Assembly (NCBI GenBank): GCA_033239005.1
Contig: BSQZ01000107.1
Coordinates: 573,501-637,500 of the forward strand
Origin: Lamellibrachia satsuma
Lineage: Eukaryota > Annelida > Polychaeta > Sabellida > Siboglinidae
Direction of reading: 5' to 3'
DNA length: 64,000 nucleotides
Of the stretch, positions 31,951 through 45,799 are shown one piece after another. The position numbers and the translations under genes are program-made. The notes beneath the pieces were generated by a model. The model ran no database searches. It saw nothing but the letters and a program-made list of their open reading frames with translations, and was not told the DNA's origin. Position 1 is the stretch's first letter, and each line of letters begins with the position of its first letter.

Positions 31951-34900
31951 ATGGCAACATTTGTTTTATTCCGCGGCAGCAAAAGAATTACGATGAGGGA
32001 AGCGGATGTGAATGCCGCCAAAATAACCAGAATTTTTCAGGTAAGAGTTGAAAACGTCTGCAACGTTCCGTGTTCTTAATTTTAAGTTCAGTTTTATCTT
32101 GAAACAAGAATGTTTCAGTAGACAGTACCTAGCCGCTAGCGATAATCCTAGCGATAATCCGAATATCACAATGTCAATGACGGTGACAATGTCATTGACA
32201 TTGTAGGGTAAAAAAACCCCAGTTAGCCTCGATCAGGTTGTTCGTTCGGCTAGCAGTAGTAGCAACCTTCCTAGGCCCTAGCCTAGGCTAGGGTAGTCAG
32301 TACGCACGGAAATGTTTATCACAAGACACGACCAACCCACTTATATAAAACGACATCATCATTAATTATGTTTCCCCTGCCCTGGCCTGGATAAAATGAC
32401 GTGTCAAAGTTGAAACATATCTCCAGGGTTCAAATTTAGTGGGTGTCCATGGGCCCTACATTAACTGCTGGACCCCCAATAGTTCCGAATCTGGAGGTCT
32501 GGCTGGCCCCTGAAATTTGGCCATAATTATTATTATGAACTCTCATCATTATAATTTACAGAATAATAGACTAATGACTATGAGCAGGTAGAACAATATT
32601 ATTTATATAATTACACTAACTTTACCCAAATATTTGGCATACATCATACACATCAACTGGCCAAAGGTTTGTTTAGCTGTGTTCATAATTAAAAAATTAA
32701 TGCAACATAGTCATACACAAAGTAGTCTAACAAAACAATTTTAAATGTCAGTTGATCAAATTGCAGGTCAGCGAGGAGACGATGTTCCTGTCTGACGACA
32801 GTAACACTGCTGTGTTTCCACTGGAGAATGGACATTTTCCAGTGGAAGACATGGCGCACAGAGCGCATTTTGAAGTGAAAGGAGAGTCGTCTGTGACAAT
32901 GAACACTCCCACATATGACACCCCTCCACAACCAGGGATGTCGCAAGCCACACCGCCAGCTGCAGCCACACCAGGGTCAAGTCAACAAGGACGGTTTCTG
33001 TTTGCGGCCAGAACATCACCCGCAGTAACACCGGCCTTTAGACGACCTATGGTCAAAACGTTCCCACGGTAATAAATTAACTAAAATTTATCACCAGATA
33101 CCAACAAATTCATCTTTTTGAATGAACAATTTTTAGTGTTTAAATTGTTCATGGATTTTATGTATTTTTTTCAACTGCATAACTAATGAGTCTGTAATTA
33201 TGTGAAGTACATGTTTCTATCTTGACTGTGCAGAGCTGTTCAGCTTGTGGAGGCGAACCTCCACCCAGTGCAGACAATCTACCTGCGGCTCACAGATGCA
33301 GACGCCAACGTTGTGTCTGTGAGCGAGAAGCTGCAGGAGCAGCTTGATTCCCAGGAGGCCGTGGTCCTGGTAGACTCCAAAGGCATGGAGATTCACGAGT
33401 CACCTGGCACACAAGGTTTGTACAACTCTTTATATACAAATATGTACTTCTTATATGGTATGTGCACTGTATACATGCATGCACACTTCAATTGTACTTG
33501 TTCCATTGAATATATTAATGAAGTTGGTAGTAATAAATAATGAGAAGATTATTAGTAACCCACAAAATAGTAGTGATACTGGTTTCAAGTAGCTACAATA
33601 CTCATTACATTTTTATAGTGAATTATAAATATGTTCAGTAATCTTGTTGACATACTTTAAAATAACCAAATTAGTGTTATCGACCATAACACTTTATCAT
33701 CCAAGACATCAACTAATAACTGTGACCCTTATATGTAGTATAAAATGTTGTATTAATAACCATAATATAGAAATTACTTTTAATGTTGAATACTTCTTTG
33801 GAAAGACCATGAAGCAACAATGCTTGATGTTGTGCCTTCATACTTCATAACAATGTAGTGCTGTTTTCTAGGATCAGATTTCTGGAAACCCCAGACCAGA
33901 AAAATTCTGTGCATGACAGAGAGTGTGCACAGAGACTTCCAGTCAGGCAGGACAAGGAAGCTCAGGTGGGTTCTTAATATACGATTATGTTGCAAACGCG
34001 CGCGCGCACGCACGCACGCACGCACGCACGCACACACACACAATATGATATATGGAGATGCTAGTGTTATGTATAAGTAAATCTGTAGGATGTAAACTTA
34101 TGGCCAAATTAAGCATGGACCACTGTAAGGCAAGTCTGTTAGATATACTGTTTATAAGTTTCTAAGTCATTGTACAATTTAGTCCTAGCAACAACAAAGA
34201 TTATGTATGACAAACATCACAGAGTTTTACCTGTACATGCAAAATCCCTGCATGTCTGTTTTAGAATTAACTTTGTACATTGTGCTATCAGCCAGAGAAC
34301 CTCATCAAATCAGCCATGCATTTAAACCAAGTTGAAATGTTGCAGACGTACCGATGCAGGGCCCTTACCAGTGGAAGCCCGCGTTGTAGATTTAATACAT
34401 GAAAAAGTGAGGGTGTTGGAAGAAACTTTCCAAACCATCGAGTCAGCCACACAACATCATGTGCTGATAAAACTTAAAAAAAGCGATGTTGGTGCATTGA
34501 AAGATGCATTTACATGCTGCATTTGCAAAGGTTTGTATTCTGGCTGTAATGACAATACTTACATTTATGTAAATTCAGCAATATATTCCTTGATAACATG
34601 GAAACAGTTCCATTAAGTGTTAAATGTACATATATGTGTATTTATACAAAAATAATTGGTTAAAAGTGGGAAATAAAATCCCAGATTAATTCTGGCAGAT
34701 TACTTTCCATCTGCATATTTACATACCAGGTACATGTATAAAATAATTAAAATTATTTTTGACAGAATGTTCGTTCCTACAGGACCGCTACAGTTGCCGA
34801 TGTTTGCAACCTGCTGCCAAACTGTCCTGGCGTGTCAGGTGTGCCTGGAACAGTGGCATAATGCAAACACCTACTGCCCCAAGTGCAGAGCCGAGGGTGT

Positions 34901-34976
34901 GCAAGCAGCCACCTTCCTGGTAACAGGCCTCAGCGATGCAATTGGCGCATTGCACACCATCATAGAATGGGACTGA
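31951..34976 (+). CDS. RING-like finger protein carried by the transposon, six exons, 318 residues
   Basis: Exons are 31951-32040, 32767-33068, 33234-33415, 33872-33965, 34346-34530 and 34783-34976. All introns are GT-AG and phases are consistent, giving a 318-residue protein with no stop. The first 30 residues start MATFVLFRGSKRIT. Residues about 31-130 contain an acidic block and a Pro/Thr/Ala-rich linker. Residues about 131-190 form a block with IYLRLTDADANVVSVSEKL and VLVDSKGMEIHES. The C-terminus has CCICK (about 250), CC (about 264), CQVC and CPKC (about 284), a RING-like zinc-binding layout. Such a domain suggests E3 ligase or protein-protein contact, but this is inference. I do not know a named family. 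Intactness next to a dead transposase is notable. Confidence 0.85.
32168..32204. other. Perfect 14-bp inverted repeat in intron 1 of the RING-like gene
   Basis: ACAATGTCAATGAC and its exact complement flank a 9-base loop. It may form a hairpin in the pre-mRNA. Confidence 0.7.
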
Positions 34977-35618
34977 GTGCTCTAGTACATAATTTGTTTT
35001 TTAAACTGGATTATACGTATATAAACTAACTGAATATTGCCAAATGTTTTCATTTTCAGACCAGTATGTGGCCGTAGGTTAGGCAATCATTTATTAATAA
35101 TTAGTTTTAAATTTGTTTATGTAAAAAAACTATTGTTATCAAACAAATGTGTAAATTAAAATGTGCATTGCTTTCTGCTGCCAGAAGACCCAGTAGTTAT
35201 AGTTGCATAAATGTTTAGTCTTTGTTGCTCTGGTCAGCTTGTTAATACAGTCATGTCTCGTTTATCCGTTCTTCAATGTACTCGCGATACACTAAATTGC
35301 TTCATTAATCCATTTTTTCCAAATTCCATTGCCATATTGGGAAACCTACTGGCCTGATGATGCTGTAACATTATTACAATTGCTTTTACATAACAACTGC
35401 ATTGTTTACTTTTTACTGGTGATCAATAAAAAAACAAAGCAATATAAAGTTCATGATACATTGCATATGTCCAGTAGTTATGGAATCCGAATGGGATGAA
35501 ATAGGGTGTATCACTATTCAGCAAGATTTGTTAATACAGCCAAAACCATTCAGAACCAAAGCTTGCAAATAAACGATAAACGAAACATGACTGTATTCAT
35601 TGTTAGTCACCAGCAAAA
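34977..35618. other. Interval between the two convergent transposon genes
   Basis: AT-rich. Contains AATAAA-like signals, for example near 35425, that could serve the RING-like gene. No further gene seen. Confidence 0.6.
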
Positions 35619-37312
<1,694 letters not shown>

Positions 37313-37350
37313 TATGCGATGACGATACAAACCTAGTACGCCCTCAAATT

Positions 37351-37664
37351 GCGCCAAACGTGCGTGGCCGTTTAGCACATAAAACAAAAAAGATGCCGAA
37401 AACGAAAAACGAAAAACGAGTGGCGCTGCAGTCGCTTTTCGTTTTTCGTTTTTCGTTCTGATGCAGTGAAAGCGAAAAAAGGTTTGCTGTACTTTTGTGT
37501 TGTTTTTCTAAGTAATATCAGTAAAACCTCACATAGCAGTTTGTATTGGTTTTTCGTTTTTCTTACATTAAATGGAAAAAGGAAAGAAGAACATTGTGTG
37601 TCTTTTTCGTTTTTACACTGAAAATTTCATAACGAAAAAGGAAAAGACGGCACATACACGCACC
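37351..37664 (-). repeat. Right terminal inverted repeat (314 bp)
   Basis: Complement of 31560-31873. The upstream open reading of the transposase extends into it, but the first ATG is at 37312, outside the TIR. Confidence 0.95.
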
Positions 37665-37670
37665 GATAAC

Positions 37671-38715
37671 CGGCCGTGTTTATGTGTGGATAACGTCACT
37701 TACTTCTTATCGTTTTGCGAAAATCGTTTCTGTTGTTGACGCACGACATAATTTCCGCTTGAATACTCTGGTTCATTGCCTGAGAAAAAGTTGCGAAATG
37801 CGTAACAAGCTGGTGGGGTCTGGTAACATCAATTAGTGGTTTCTTATACAGTGAGTACATAACGGGAGCAGAGGTACCTGGAACTACGTGTCACCGATGT
37901 AGATAATGTATCGTCAATGTTGTTAATTGTGGAAACATAAATACCTTCCTCTCTCCATGCAGTTCATTAACTGTGAGCACTAGCATGTTATCTTCCTGCA
38001 TATTGCTTATGTTCTTTTTGTCAGTGCATCCCTTTTAGCGTGGGCGTCACTTTTAGCGTGGGCGTCACATCGCGGCTTTCTTCAGCAACTCGTATTTGTC
38101 ATCTATAGGATTTGTCGTTCTTTTCCCATCGTCTCCAACTCTCAACTTTGTACCTTTCCTTTCACGATCTCTCTTCGTAATATTCATCCGCTTTAATGTT
38201 GGTTTGAATCTTCTCTTGGTTCTTTTATGTCACTGAATCTTTGAATGTGTCATGTAGCAATCTGCGCCCACAAACTTTCCCTTTCAGTCTTTAGTCATCT
38301 CATTTAAGTCTACAGATTATCCGGATTACGATATTCCTGCTACATATAGGTTGTCATTCTGGGTTTCTGTCTATGCACTTGTTCTTAACCAGTGACGTAT
38401 TTAAGAGGGCAGTACTTGTGTTGATTGTAACTGGTGTTTGCGAAATGGAAGCGATAACAAAAATGCGTGCGTGGGTGCGTGCGTGCGTGCGTGCGTGCGT
38501 GCATGCATGCATGCTTGTAAATTTCTACTTGTCCGACCTAATTCCGAATGTTTGGTTTGCTCCATATATAAGTACAACTCTTGGCGTCAAGCACAGTGAA
38601 TAGTCTTGCATTCTTCAGCCGAGTACAGGACCTCAAACACGTCTGTGTATCTGCTTTCACAGCACAAGCAGTTGGCTTCTTCGCATGTACAGCCTCGTGT
38701 GTGCTGTACACATAG
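37671..38715. other. Unit 2 spacer after the transposon
   Basis: Matches 9659-10900 of unit 1, including two copies of the 18-bp motif (38031-38066), one copy of the 21-bp motif and a GTGC/CATG microsatellite at 38464-38512. A TATATAAG box at 38567 is shared with unit 1 (10773). No gene seen. Confidence 0.7.
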
Positions 38716-39390
38716 TCAGTGATCCGAATCCTTGACCTTCAGCAATCCCATGGCCTCGGAACCGTCCAGGCTAAGTATTGACGTCAACTTCCCATGCAAG
38801 ACTTTGACAACTTGTCTGTGGTTCACTCCTTTCCTGACAATAGACAACTTACACTGACCCAGCGATTTCTCGCGTGTTCCGTTGTACGTCACAATTACAG
38901 TTTTCACTGACCGCATCCTGGCTAGCGATCTGTCTCCACTCTCTCTCACGTACTCCTGACGTGGCAACATTCAGATCCACTGTCGATCAGGAATGACACT
39001 GGCACGCTGCTGTCACCCACATTCAGTGTTACCATAGCACGGCGCTTATTCCCCACACCGAATACAGACAGTGTTCCAACATTGTATTTATTGACACAAA
39101 CTGCAGTACTTCTCACGTACTTCTTCTGATTGTACTTACACTGGAAGTGGTTCATCTTACCACACTTACGACATTCCTTGCCGAACAATGTTTTGGTGCA
39201 AGCTCGTATGAGCAAAATTTGCACTCAGTGGCTGACTTTTTGACAATATCACCCGGTTTCATCGCACATACACATAATCGACTGGGCCCGCAGCGCCCCT
39301 TGTGGCGTTTACCTCGTCCACTGTTTGCTTTCACAGCGTAGACTGCCTGCTCACCTAACACGGCATAGACTGCCTTCTCGCCTAACACGG
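38716..39390 (-). pseudogene. Ty3/Gypsy gag-protease remnant (unit 2)
   Basis: Same content as 10908-11625: protease with IDSGSECC, a downstream VTYNGTREKSLGQC block, a CRKCGK knuckle-like motif and the end of gag. It has the same frameshift at the protease site, so that break predates the unit duplication. Its gag runs into the 27-bp array. Confidence 0.75.
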
Positions 39391-40951
39391 CATAGACTGC
39401 CTACTCACCTAACACGGCATAGTCTGCCTACTCACCTAACACGGCATAGACTGCCTGCTCACCTAACACGGTATAGACTCCCTGCTCGCCTAACACGGCA
39501 TAGACTGCCTGTTCGCCTAACACGGCATAGACTGCCTTCTCGCCTAACACGGCATAGACTGCCTTCTCGCCTAACACGGCATAGACTGCCTACTCACCTA
39601 ACACGGCATAGTCTGCCTACTCACCTAACACGGCATAGACTGCCTGCTCACCTAACACGGTATAGACTCCCTGCTCGCCTAGCACGGCCTGCTCACCTAA
39701 CACGGCATAGACTGCCTTCTCGCCTAACACGGCATAGACTGCCTTCTCGCCTAACACGGCATAGACTGCCTACTCACCTAACACGGCATAGTCTGCCTAC
39801 TCACCTAACACGGCATAGACTGCCTGCTCACCTAACACGGCATAGACTGCCTGCTCCCCTAACACGGCATAGACTGCCTGTTCGCCTAACACGGCATAGA
39901 CTGCCTGCTCGCCTAACACGGCATAGACTGCCTGCTCGCCTAACACGGCATAGACTGCCTGCTCGCCTAACACGGCATAATACTGTCTGCTCGCCTGACA
40001 CGGCATAGACTGCCTGCTCGCCTAACACGGCATAGACTGCCTGCTCGCCTGACACGGCATAGACTGCCTGCTCCCCTAACACGGCATAGACTGCCTGCTC
40101 GCCTAACACGGCATAGACTACCTGCTCGCCTGACACGGCATAGACTGCCTGCTCGCCTGACACGGCATATACTGTCTGCTCGCCTGACACGGCATAGACT
40201 GCCTGCTCGCTTAACACGGCATAGACTGCCTGCTCGCCTAACACGGCATAGACTCCCTGCTCGCCTAACACGGCATAGACAGCCTGCTCGCCTAACACGG
40301 CATAGACTGCCTGCTCGCCTAACACGACATAGACTGCCTGCTCGCCTAACACGGCATAGACTGCCTTCTCGCCTAACACGGCATAGACTGCCTGCTCGCC
40401 TAACACGGCATAGACTGCCTTCTCGCCTAACACGGCATAGACTGCCTGCTCGCCTAACACGGCATAGACTGCCTGCTCGCCTAACACGGCATAGACTGTC
40501 TGCTCGCCTAACACGGCATAGACAGCCTGCTCGCATAACAGGGCATAGACTGCCTGCTCGCCTAACACGACATAGACTGCCTGCTCGCCTAACACGGCAT
40601 AGACTGCCTTCTCGCCTAACACGGCATAGACTGCCTGCTCGCCTAACACGGCATAGACTGCCTTCTCGCCTAACACGGCATTGAATGTCTGCTCGCCTAA
40701 CACGGCATAGACTGCCTGCTCGCCTAACACGGCATAGACTGTCTGCTCGCCTAACACGGCATAGACAGCCTGCTCGCATAACAGGGCATAGACTGCCTGC
40801 TCGCCTAACACGGCATAGACTGCCTGCTCGCCTAACACGGCATAGACTGTCTGCTCGCCTAACACGGCATAGACTGCCTGCTCGCCTAACACGGCATAGA
40901 CAGCCTGCTCGCCTAACACGGCATAGACTGCATGGTCGCCTAACACGGCAT
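39337..40951. repeat. 27-bp minisatellite, about 60 copies, derived from Gypsy gag
   Basis: The unit is contained in CTAACACGGCATAGACTGCC plus TGCTCGC. On the minus strand it reads as a nine-residue repeat VLGEQAVYA. Unit 1 has only two copies at the same place (11521-11585), between recognisable gag residues, so the array arose inside a retrotransposon coding sequence. Higher-order copies with spacings of 189 bp (around 39472 and 39661) and 243 bp (40323 and 40566) are visible. Confidence 0.95.
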
Positions 40952-41078
40952 GCGTCTACTCTGCACTGTTCTCAGCAGATCATCACCGAGCTGCTCGGAG
41001 TAGTCATTAACGTTACAGTTCCCTTAAGCAATGTTGTAGTCACGTTGTAGTTTGACAATGCGTACGTTCTTGTTGCAG

Positions 41079-41213
41079 GTCAAGGGCCACCGACTGTACA
41101 ATATGTCGCCGCAGGACAACAAGGACCGCTACAATATGGTATCTAATTATATTTTTTCATTATTTTAATTGGTCCTCAAACCTTGAGTAAACAAGGGTCC
41201 AATGCTTCTTTCC

Positions 41214-41306
<93 letters not shown>

Positions 41307-42378
41307 GCGTGTGCGTGTGCGTGTGAACACTGAACTGAAATACTAATTTAGGTCGTCCGCCAGTAAGCATAGTATTTCCATTATAGAATTTCAACAATGT
41401 TGTAGTCACGTGGTAGCTTGTGAATACACATGTTCTTGTCGCCAGGCCAAGGGCCGCCGCAGCAGGTTGTGATCACCCAACCTACACCAATGATGGTGCA
41501 GCGCGAGGCCCCGCCTTCAGACGGCCTTTTCTTCTCCATCTTCGTTTGCATTTGTTGCTTCTGGCCTTTGGGAATATTCGCAATTGTCAGGTTTGTCTCC
41601 TTAAGTCTATATGATTACATTGTTGCGAAAATCAGTTTGTTCTTGCACGTCAATGATCGTGCAGCCGGCCGTTATAGTTAACCAGCCTTCAGACAGCCTT
41701 TTGTTCTCCATCTTCGTTTGCATTTGGTGTTTCTGGCCTTTAGGAATTTTTACTATTGTCATGTTTGTTCATTTAATCAGAGTTGTTTTTTTATGGAGTC
41801 GAAAGGTTTAACTCGAGCCACCCATATTCATTATATGCGACCTGACTTGGAATTCTTAGAGATGACTCGATACTTGACTTGGACTTGTAGGTCATTGACT
41901 TGAGACTTGACTTGTAGGTCATTGACTTGAGACTTGACTTGTAGGTCATTGACTTGAGACTTTCACTGTCAGTTTGTCACTTCCCAACAAATCCGGTGTC
42001 TCGAAACGTACGAACACGTATGATATCGTCGGCAAGACTCGCCGTTTTTGTCGATTTTCCCGCGTACATACAGACTCGCAGTTTTCTCGAGGCTGGGTTA
42101 CGCCACCTGTAGGTCAAGACTGACATGAATATACACCCAAACAATAGCGTAATCGGGCGAAATTTAATGACTTATAGTAGAATGTTCCACGCGGGCAGCG
42201 CATGTTCGACTCCCTTCTACAGCAACTTTTAGTTAGACAGAATTATTTTACCTTTCAACTGAATATAATATTATAATAAACATACTTGAATTTTACAAAA
42301 TCATGTCATTACAACAATGTAGATATATAAATATATATACATATACACCTACATATATATATATAGTATATATATATA

Positions 42379-42470
<92 letters not shown>

Positions 42471-42901
42471 GCAGCATTCGATCGAAATGGCATAAAAACG
42501 TCTGACTTTGTAGTCGCAGAGTTTTATGTACATCATAAAGTTGAGACAAAATGTATACTTCTCATGAAATAATATATATTCATCATGCTATGGAAGTTCA
42601 ATATTACACTTAGCTTGCTTATCAACATTCTTGACTTGATAGCAATCCGTAAAATTCAAATGTAATTAAATGTTTTCTACACGTTTGACGCTAAATATGT
42701 TTAACGATACTCTATGTAGGTAACACACTGTCTGTTTCTAGGTCCGTGCAGTGCCGTTCAGCCTTAGGCAGGGGAGACCTAGCAGAGGCCAAGCAGCTGT
42801 CATCGAGTGCTCGAACGGCCAGTTTTATTGCACTTGGCCTGGGCATAGCCTTTGCCGTGGTAGTCACCATACTTCAGGTAGCTGTACTTTCGAAGAAGTA
42901 A
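41079..42901 (+). CDS. Dispanin (CD225/IFITM-like) gene, copy B, 5-prime exon not found
   Basis: Coding exons are 41079-41138, 41446-41590 and 42742-42901. They join in phases 1 and 2 into an open frame of about 121 residues ending VAVLSKK and TAA. Visible features are a Gln/Pro-rich start ([16 protein letters not shown]), a first membrane helix with [16 protein letters not shown], the loop [17 protein letters not shown] with SARTASF, and a second helix [14 protein letters not shown]. The CC-WPLG and GD--A motifs define the CD225 fold. Compared with copy A most changes leave the frame and motifs intact, which suggests both copies are or recently were functional. The N-terminal exon with the start codon was not found. 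Confidence 0.83.
41216..41306. repeat. (TG)n followed by a G run
   Basis: About 37 TG units and then about 17 consecutive G bases, in the first visible intron of dispanin B. Could form Z-DNA or a quadruplex. Confidence 0.95.
41630..41762 (+). other. Second CD225 exon of dispanin B, open frame
   Basis: About 60 bp after the main exon there is an open copy reading [16 protein letters not shown] and [18 protein letters not shown]. Its donor is changed to AT|GTTTGT from AG|GTTTGT. A weak acceptor AAAATCAG at about 41630 would give the phase needed. It may be an alternative (mutually exclusive) exon or a decaying duplicate. The copy in A is frameshifted. Confidence 0.45.
41882..41962. repeat. 27-bp tandem repeat, 3 copies
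   Basis: Unit ACTTGTAGGTCATTGACTTG plus AGACTTG. Unit 1 has a single copy (17058-17084). Confidence 0.9.
42325..42464. repeat. (TA)n tract in last intron of dispanin B
   Basis: TA run with ATAGTATA interruptions at its left end. Confidence 0.95.
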
Positions 42902-44077
42902 GATCGCCGTCCAAACCAACGCGATGCAGATGGAAAGTGGACAAAGAAGCCGTTGGTTTAGCGACAGTCCAACCATTTTTTTTAATATTATTATCACGTG
43001 TAGCTGTAATTTTTTACTATAAACATTTTCACACATCAGTTCCACTACACATGTTTCTAATATGTACTTTATGAATATCAAAATGTGTTTTTATTGTAAC
43101 CGTCACTGCTTCACAGCGGAATAATCACAGCTAAATTTGAGTTGCATGCAACTGAGTTTACATTAAATATTTTCTAATTGTCCATCTTCTTCTAATTACT
43201 CAAATGTGATTAAATTAATAGCGGTACTAGGGGATACATTTGATTGATACACTGATTTACCACATTAACTACCACATTAACTAAGTGTTTTAACTTCTTG
43301 TGAATTTATTATCATTATTAACATCATTACAAAAACTATAACTATTGTGTTTGTTTGAATAAATTTCTTGAATGGAATACAACATTGTGTATTTGTGTAA
43401 CTATGACCATGGTTGAGACAAATGTATGCAAGTGGACGTTTACGGCACTGACCGTGTCTTGGTGAAGGCCGTCGTGTACAGCCAAGGTCAACGTTTAGTA
43501 TAACGAGAACTTTGGTCTACATACGGGCACTTGCTGTTTGCAGTCACACTTTGTCACACAACATCAAATCATCTGTCACATTACCAAATTCACTGATTCC
43601 TGGAATCAGGCTCAACATTAACGAGCCATTTGGGAAAATGCTTTGTATATTACTTGCTTGGTCAACCTCGATGTATATGTGTTCAACACTGAACAGAGTA
43701 CATGGAAGGAGTCATGGCCCCATCCTTGCGAGCCCGCGGTAGTGTTTCTACTACCCTGGCATATATCCTACACGATTTAAGTGCGCCAAATCATTCGTAC
43801 TTCGTCCCACTTGTTGTCTTAATCGACGTTTTCTGCGAACTGCTGAGACACGCCCACGCCCAAACTTCAAAGATCGTTTCCAGGAAATGCCTATGTTTAC
43901 ATCGTAAATTCCATCCAGCAATCCCATTGGTTGACACAGCAACTGAAAAATCAACGTTTCAACCGACCGAACTGTCAGGGATACCGATGTAGTCAGGATC
44001 ACCTGACGGAGAGGGTGCAGGCCTTCAGTGATTGGCCCCAGCTACGACGAACTCACGGGATGTGCAAAACCGCCATG
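42902..44077. other. Dispanin B 3-prime flank
   Basis: Parallels 18120-20054. The 39-bp motif that is expanded in unit 1 is present once (43741-43779). No gene seen. Confidence 0.75.
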
Positions 44078-44082
44078 GGTGG
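44078..44082. other. Empty site of the BEL/Pao insertion
   Basis: Single GGTGG in the context CATGGGTGGCAAACC; unit 1 has the element here with GGTGG on both sides. Confidence 0.9.
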
Positions 44083-44247
44083 CAAACCTGAACAGCGCAC
44101 GCCTGTGAGATGGTAACACAAATATGTAAAAGTTGAACCAGTATGATTATCTACACCCCCTGGTTTGCCGTGCAAATGGAGATATATCACGCAGACCTTA
44201 ATGAATGTCTCCTACGCCCTTACGACCATCACATTTCAGAACGTCCG

Positions 44248-45119
44248 TAAGGCTTACGGGTAGATCGTAAGAGTTGGCGCCTATGCCAGGTATTCGAATA
44301 CAAATAAATACAAACAGCGAATAGCCATACTAAGGCCTTTATTACTATGATGAGTCACTACTTCCTAGTGGCCAGTGATTCGTTAGTAACACGGAGACCG
44401 TCGGCTAAATTTAGAATGTCGTCGGGCAAAGAGAACTGCCCAGTCACAATGTTTTGAATGTTTGCGTGCGTGTGTGTATAGGTGCATACATACGTTCCTA
44501 GATGTCTCAATCAAATAGCGGGAGATCACCCCTTCCACATGGGTTCTCGTGGTCGGAGATTATTTCAAAGAGGTATAACGCATATTTGTTCCGTTGGTGG
44601 CGCCACCTACCGAATGTCTTTAATCCGAATTACGTAAGAGCTCTGGTCTGGTTCGACACCCGGACAGCTCGCGAAAACTGTGAACCTTTGCAAGTGAAGT
44701 GATATTCAGATTTTAGGTTTAAATAAGTTTATTTACATCCGTCCAAGGAGGTGTTATTTCTTCAATTCGATCTGTACATTCAAGTGTGCATGATGGGCTG
44801 TTGGATGAATTAAAAGACCTTGGTATTGACTGTTATATTGGGCAACATTTCTGTGGAGTTGCAGGATATGTAGATGACATTATACTACTATGTCCTACTC
44901 GTTCTGGGTTAGGAAAAAAAATGTTTGAGGTGTTTAAAAAAGCAAAATGGTGGTGTACAACAAGAAGGATGCTGATCTGCATTTTTAAATAAATGGTACG
45001 GATGTTCAGAGGAGGATCTAGGCTTGTTGGCGGGGGATCTATTTGTCGTTCTACATACGAACCGGATGAGGGTGGGGGGGGGGCAGAACGAGACATGTGT
45101 CGTTCTACTTACAGGAGGG
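44248..45119 (+). mobile_element. Insertion in unit 2 with LINE reverse transcriptase fragment
   Basis: Compared with unit 1 (26473-26500), about 870 bp are extra here. Within them 44770-44992 encodes LDELKDLGIDCYIGQ and VAGYVDDIILLCP, the catalytic YVDD block of a CR1/Jockey-like reverse transcriptase, open for about 70 codons and then decayed. The rest of the insert has no recognised domain. A run of G bases lies at 45072-45079. Confidence 0.7.
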
Positions 45120-45799
45120 TTAATATTAGTCGGCTGTTAATAGTCAATCTTTACATTGACACTAGTTCCGATATAAGTCTATAAACGTTGTCCTTTACCG
45201 TAATATAACACTGACACAAGAGGGGGTTAAGACCCCCTCCATGGCCTAGGGGAGGTCTTGAGACTCCTAAGATTCCCCTGGGTCTGCTGCAGTGATGTTT
45301 CTACATGTGAGGAAACTATACATCTGGGAAATGTAGTTAGCACAACAAATAAGTATGACATGGTGTTTGATGGTATAAAAACATTTAATTTATATTTATA
45401 TCAAACTGTCGTCAAAAACAAATTGAGCAAAGTGTGAAAGCTACCATATGGTTGGCACAGAGATTTAATACCATTAATTGCTGAATGTGTACCTTTAGAT
45501 GTTGCTTTGGCCTTTAGGTTTATATAGTTTTACAAAACAGTAGCCTTGTCAGACATACTTGTTGTTAATTATATAATAAATATAATGACACTTGTTTATA
45601 GGTTCACTATGGGCCAGAATGTAAGACACATTACGGCCAAATATAACATCACACGCCGTGAACTATTGTATATGCCGATGGGAGCTATTAGGATGTTTGA
45701 GAAAATGGAAAGTATGGACGTGTGACCTACCTGTGACCTTGTTTGATAGAAAACCATGTTTGTTCCAGACGTTACATAACAAATTACACAGAAAGTTAG
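45120..45799. other. Unit 2 spacer
   Basis: Resembles 26505-27185 of unit 1. No gene seen. Confidence 0.65.

Noticed and set aside
39325..40946. Frames of 227 to 372 codons over the 27-bp array
   Set aside because: Repeat artefact. The minus-strand frame descends from Gypsy gag but is not a functional protein.
44502..44702. 66-codon frame inside the unit 2 insertion
   Set aside because: No motif recognised; probably chance or an unrecognised part of a repeat.
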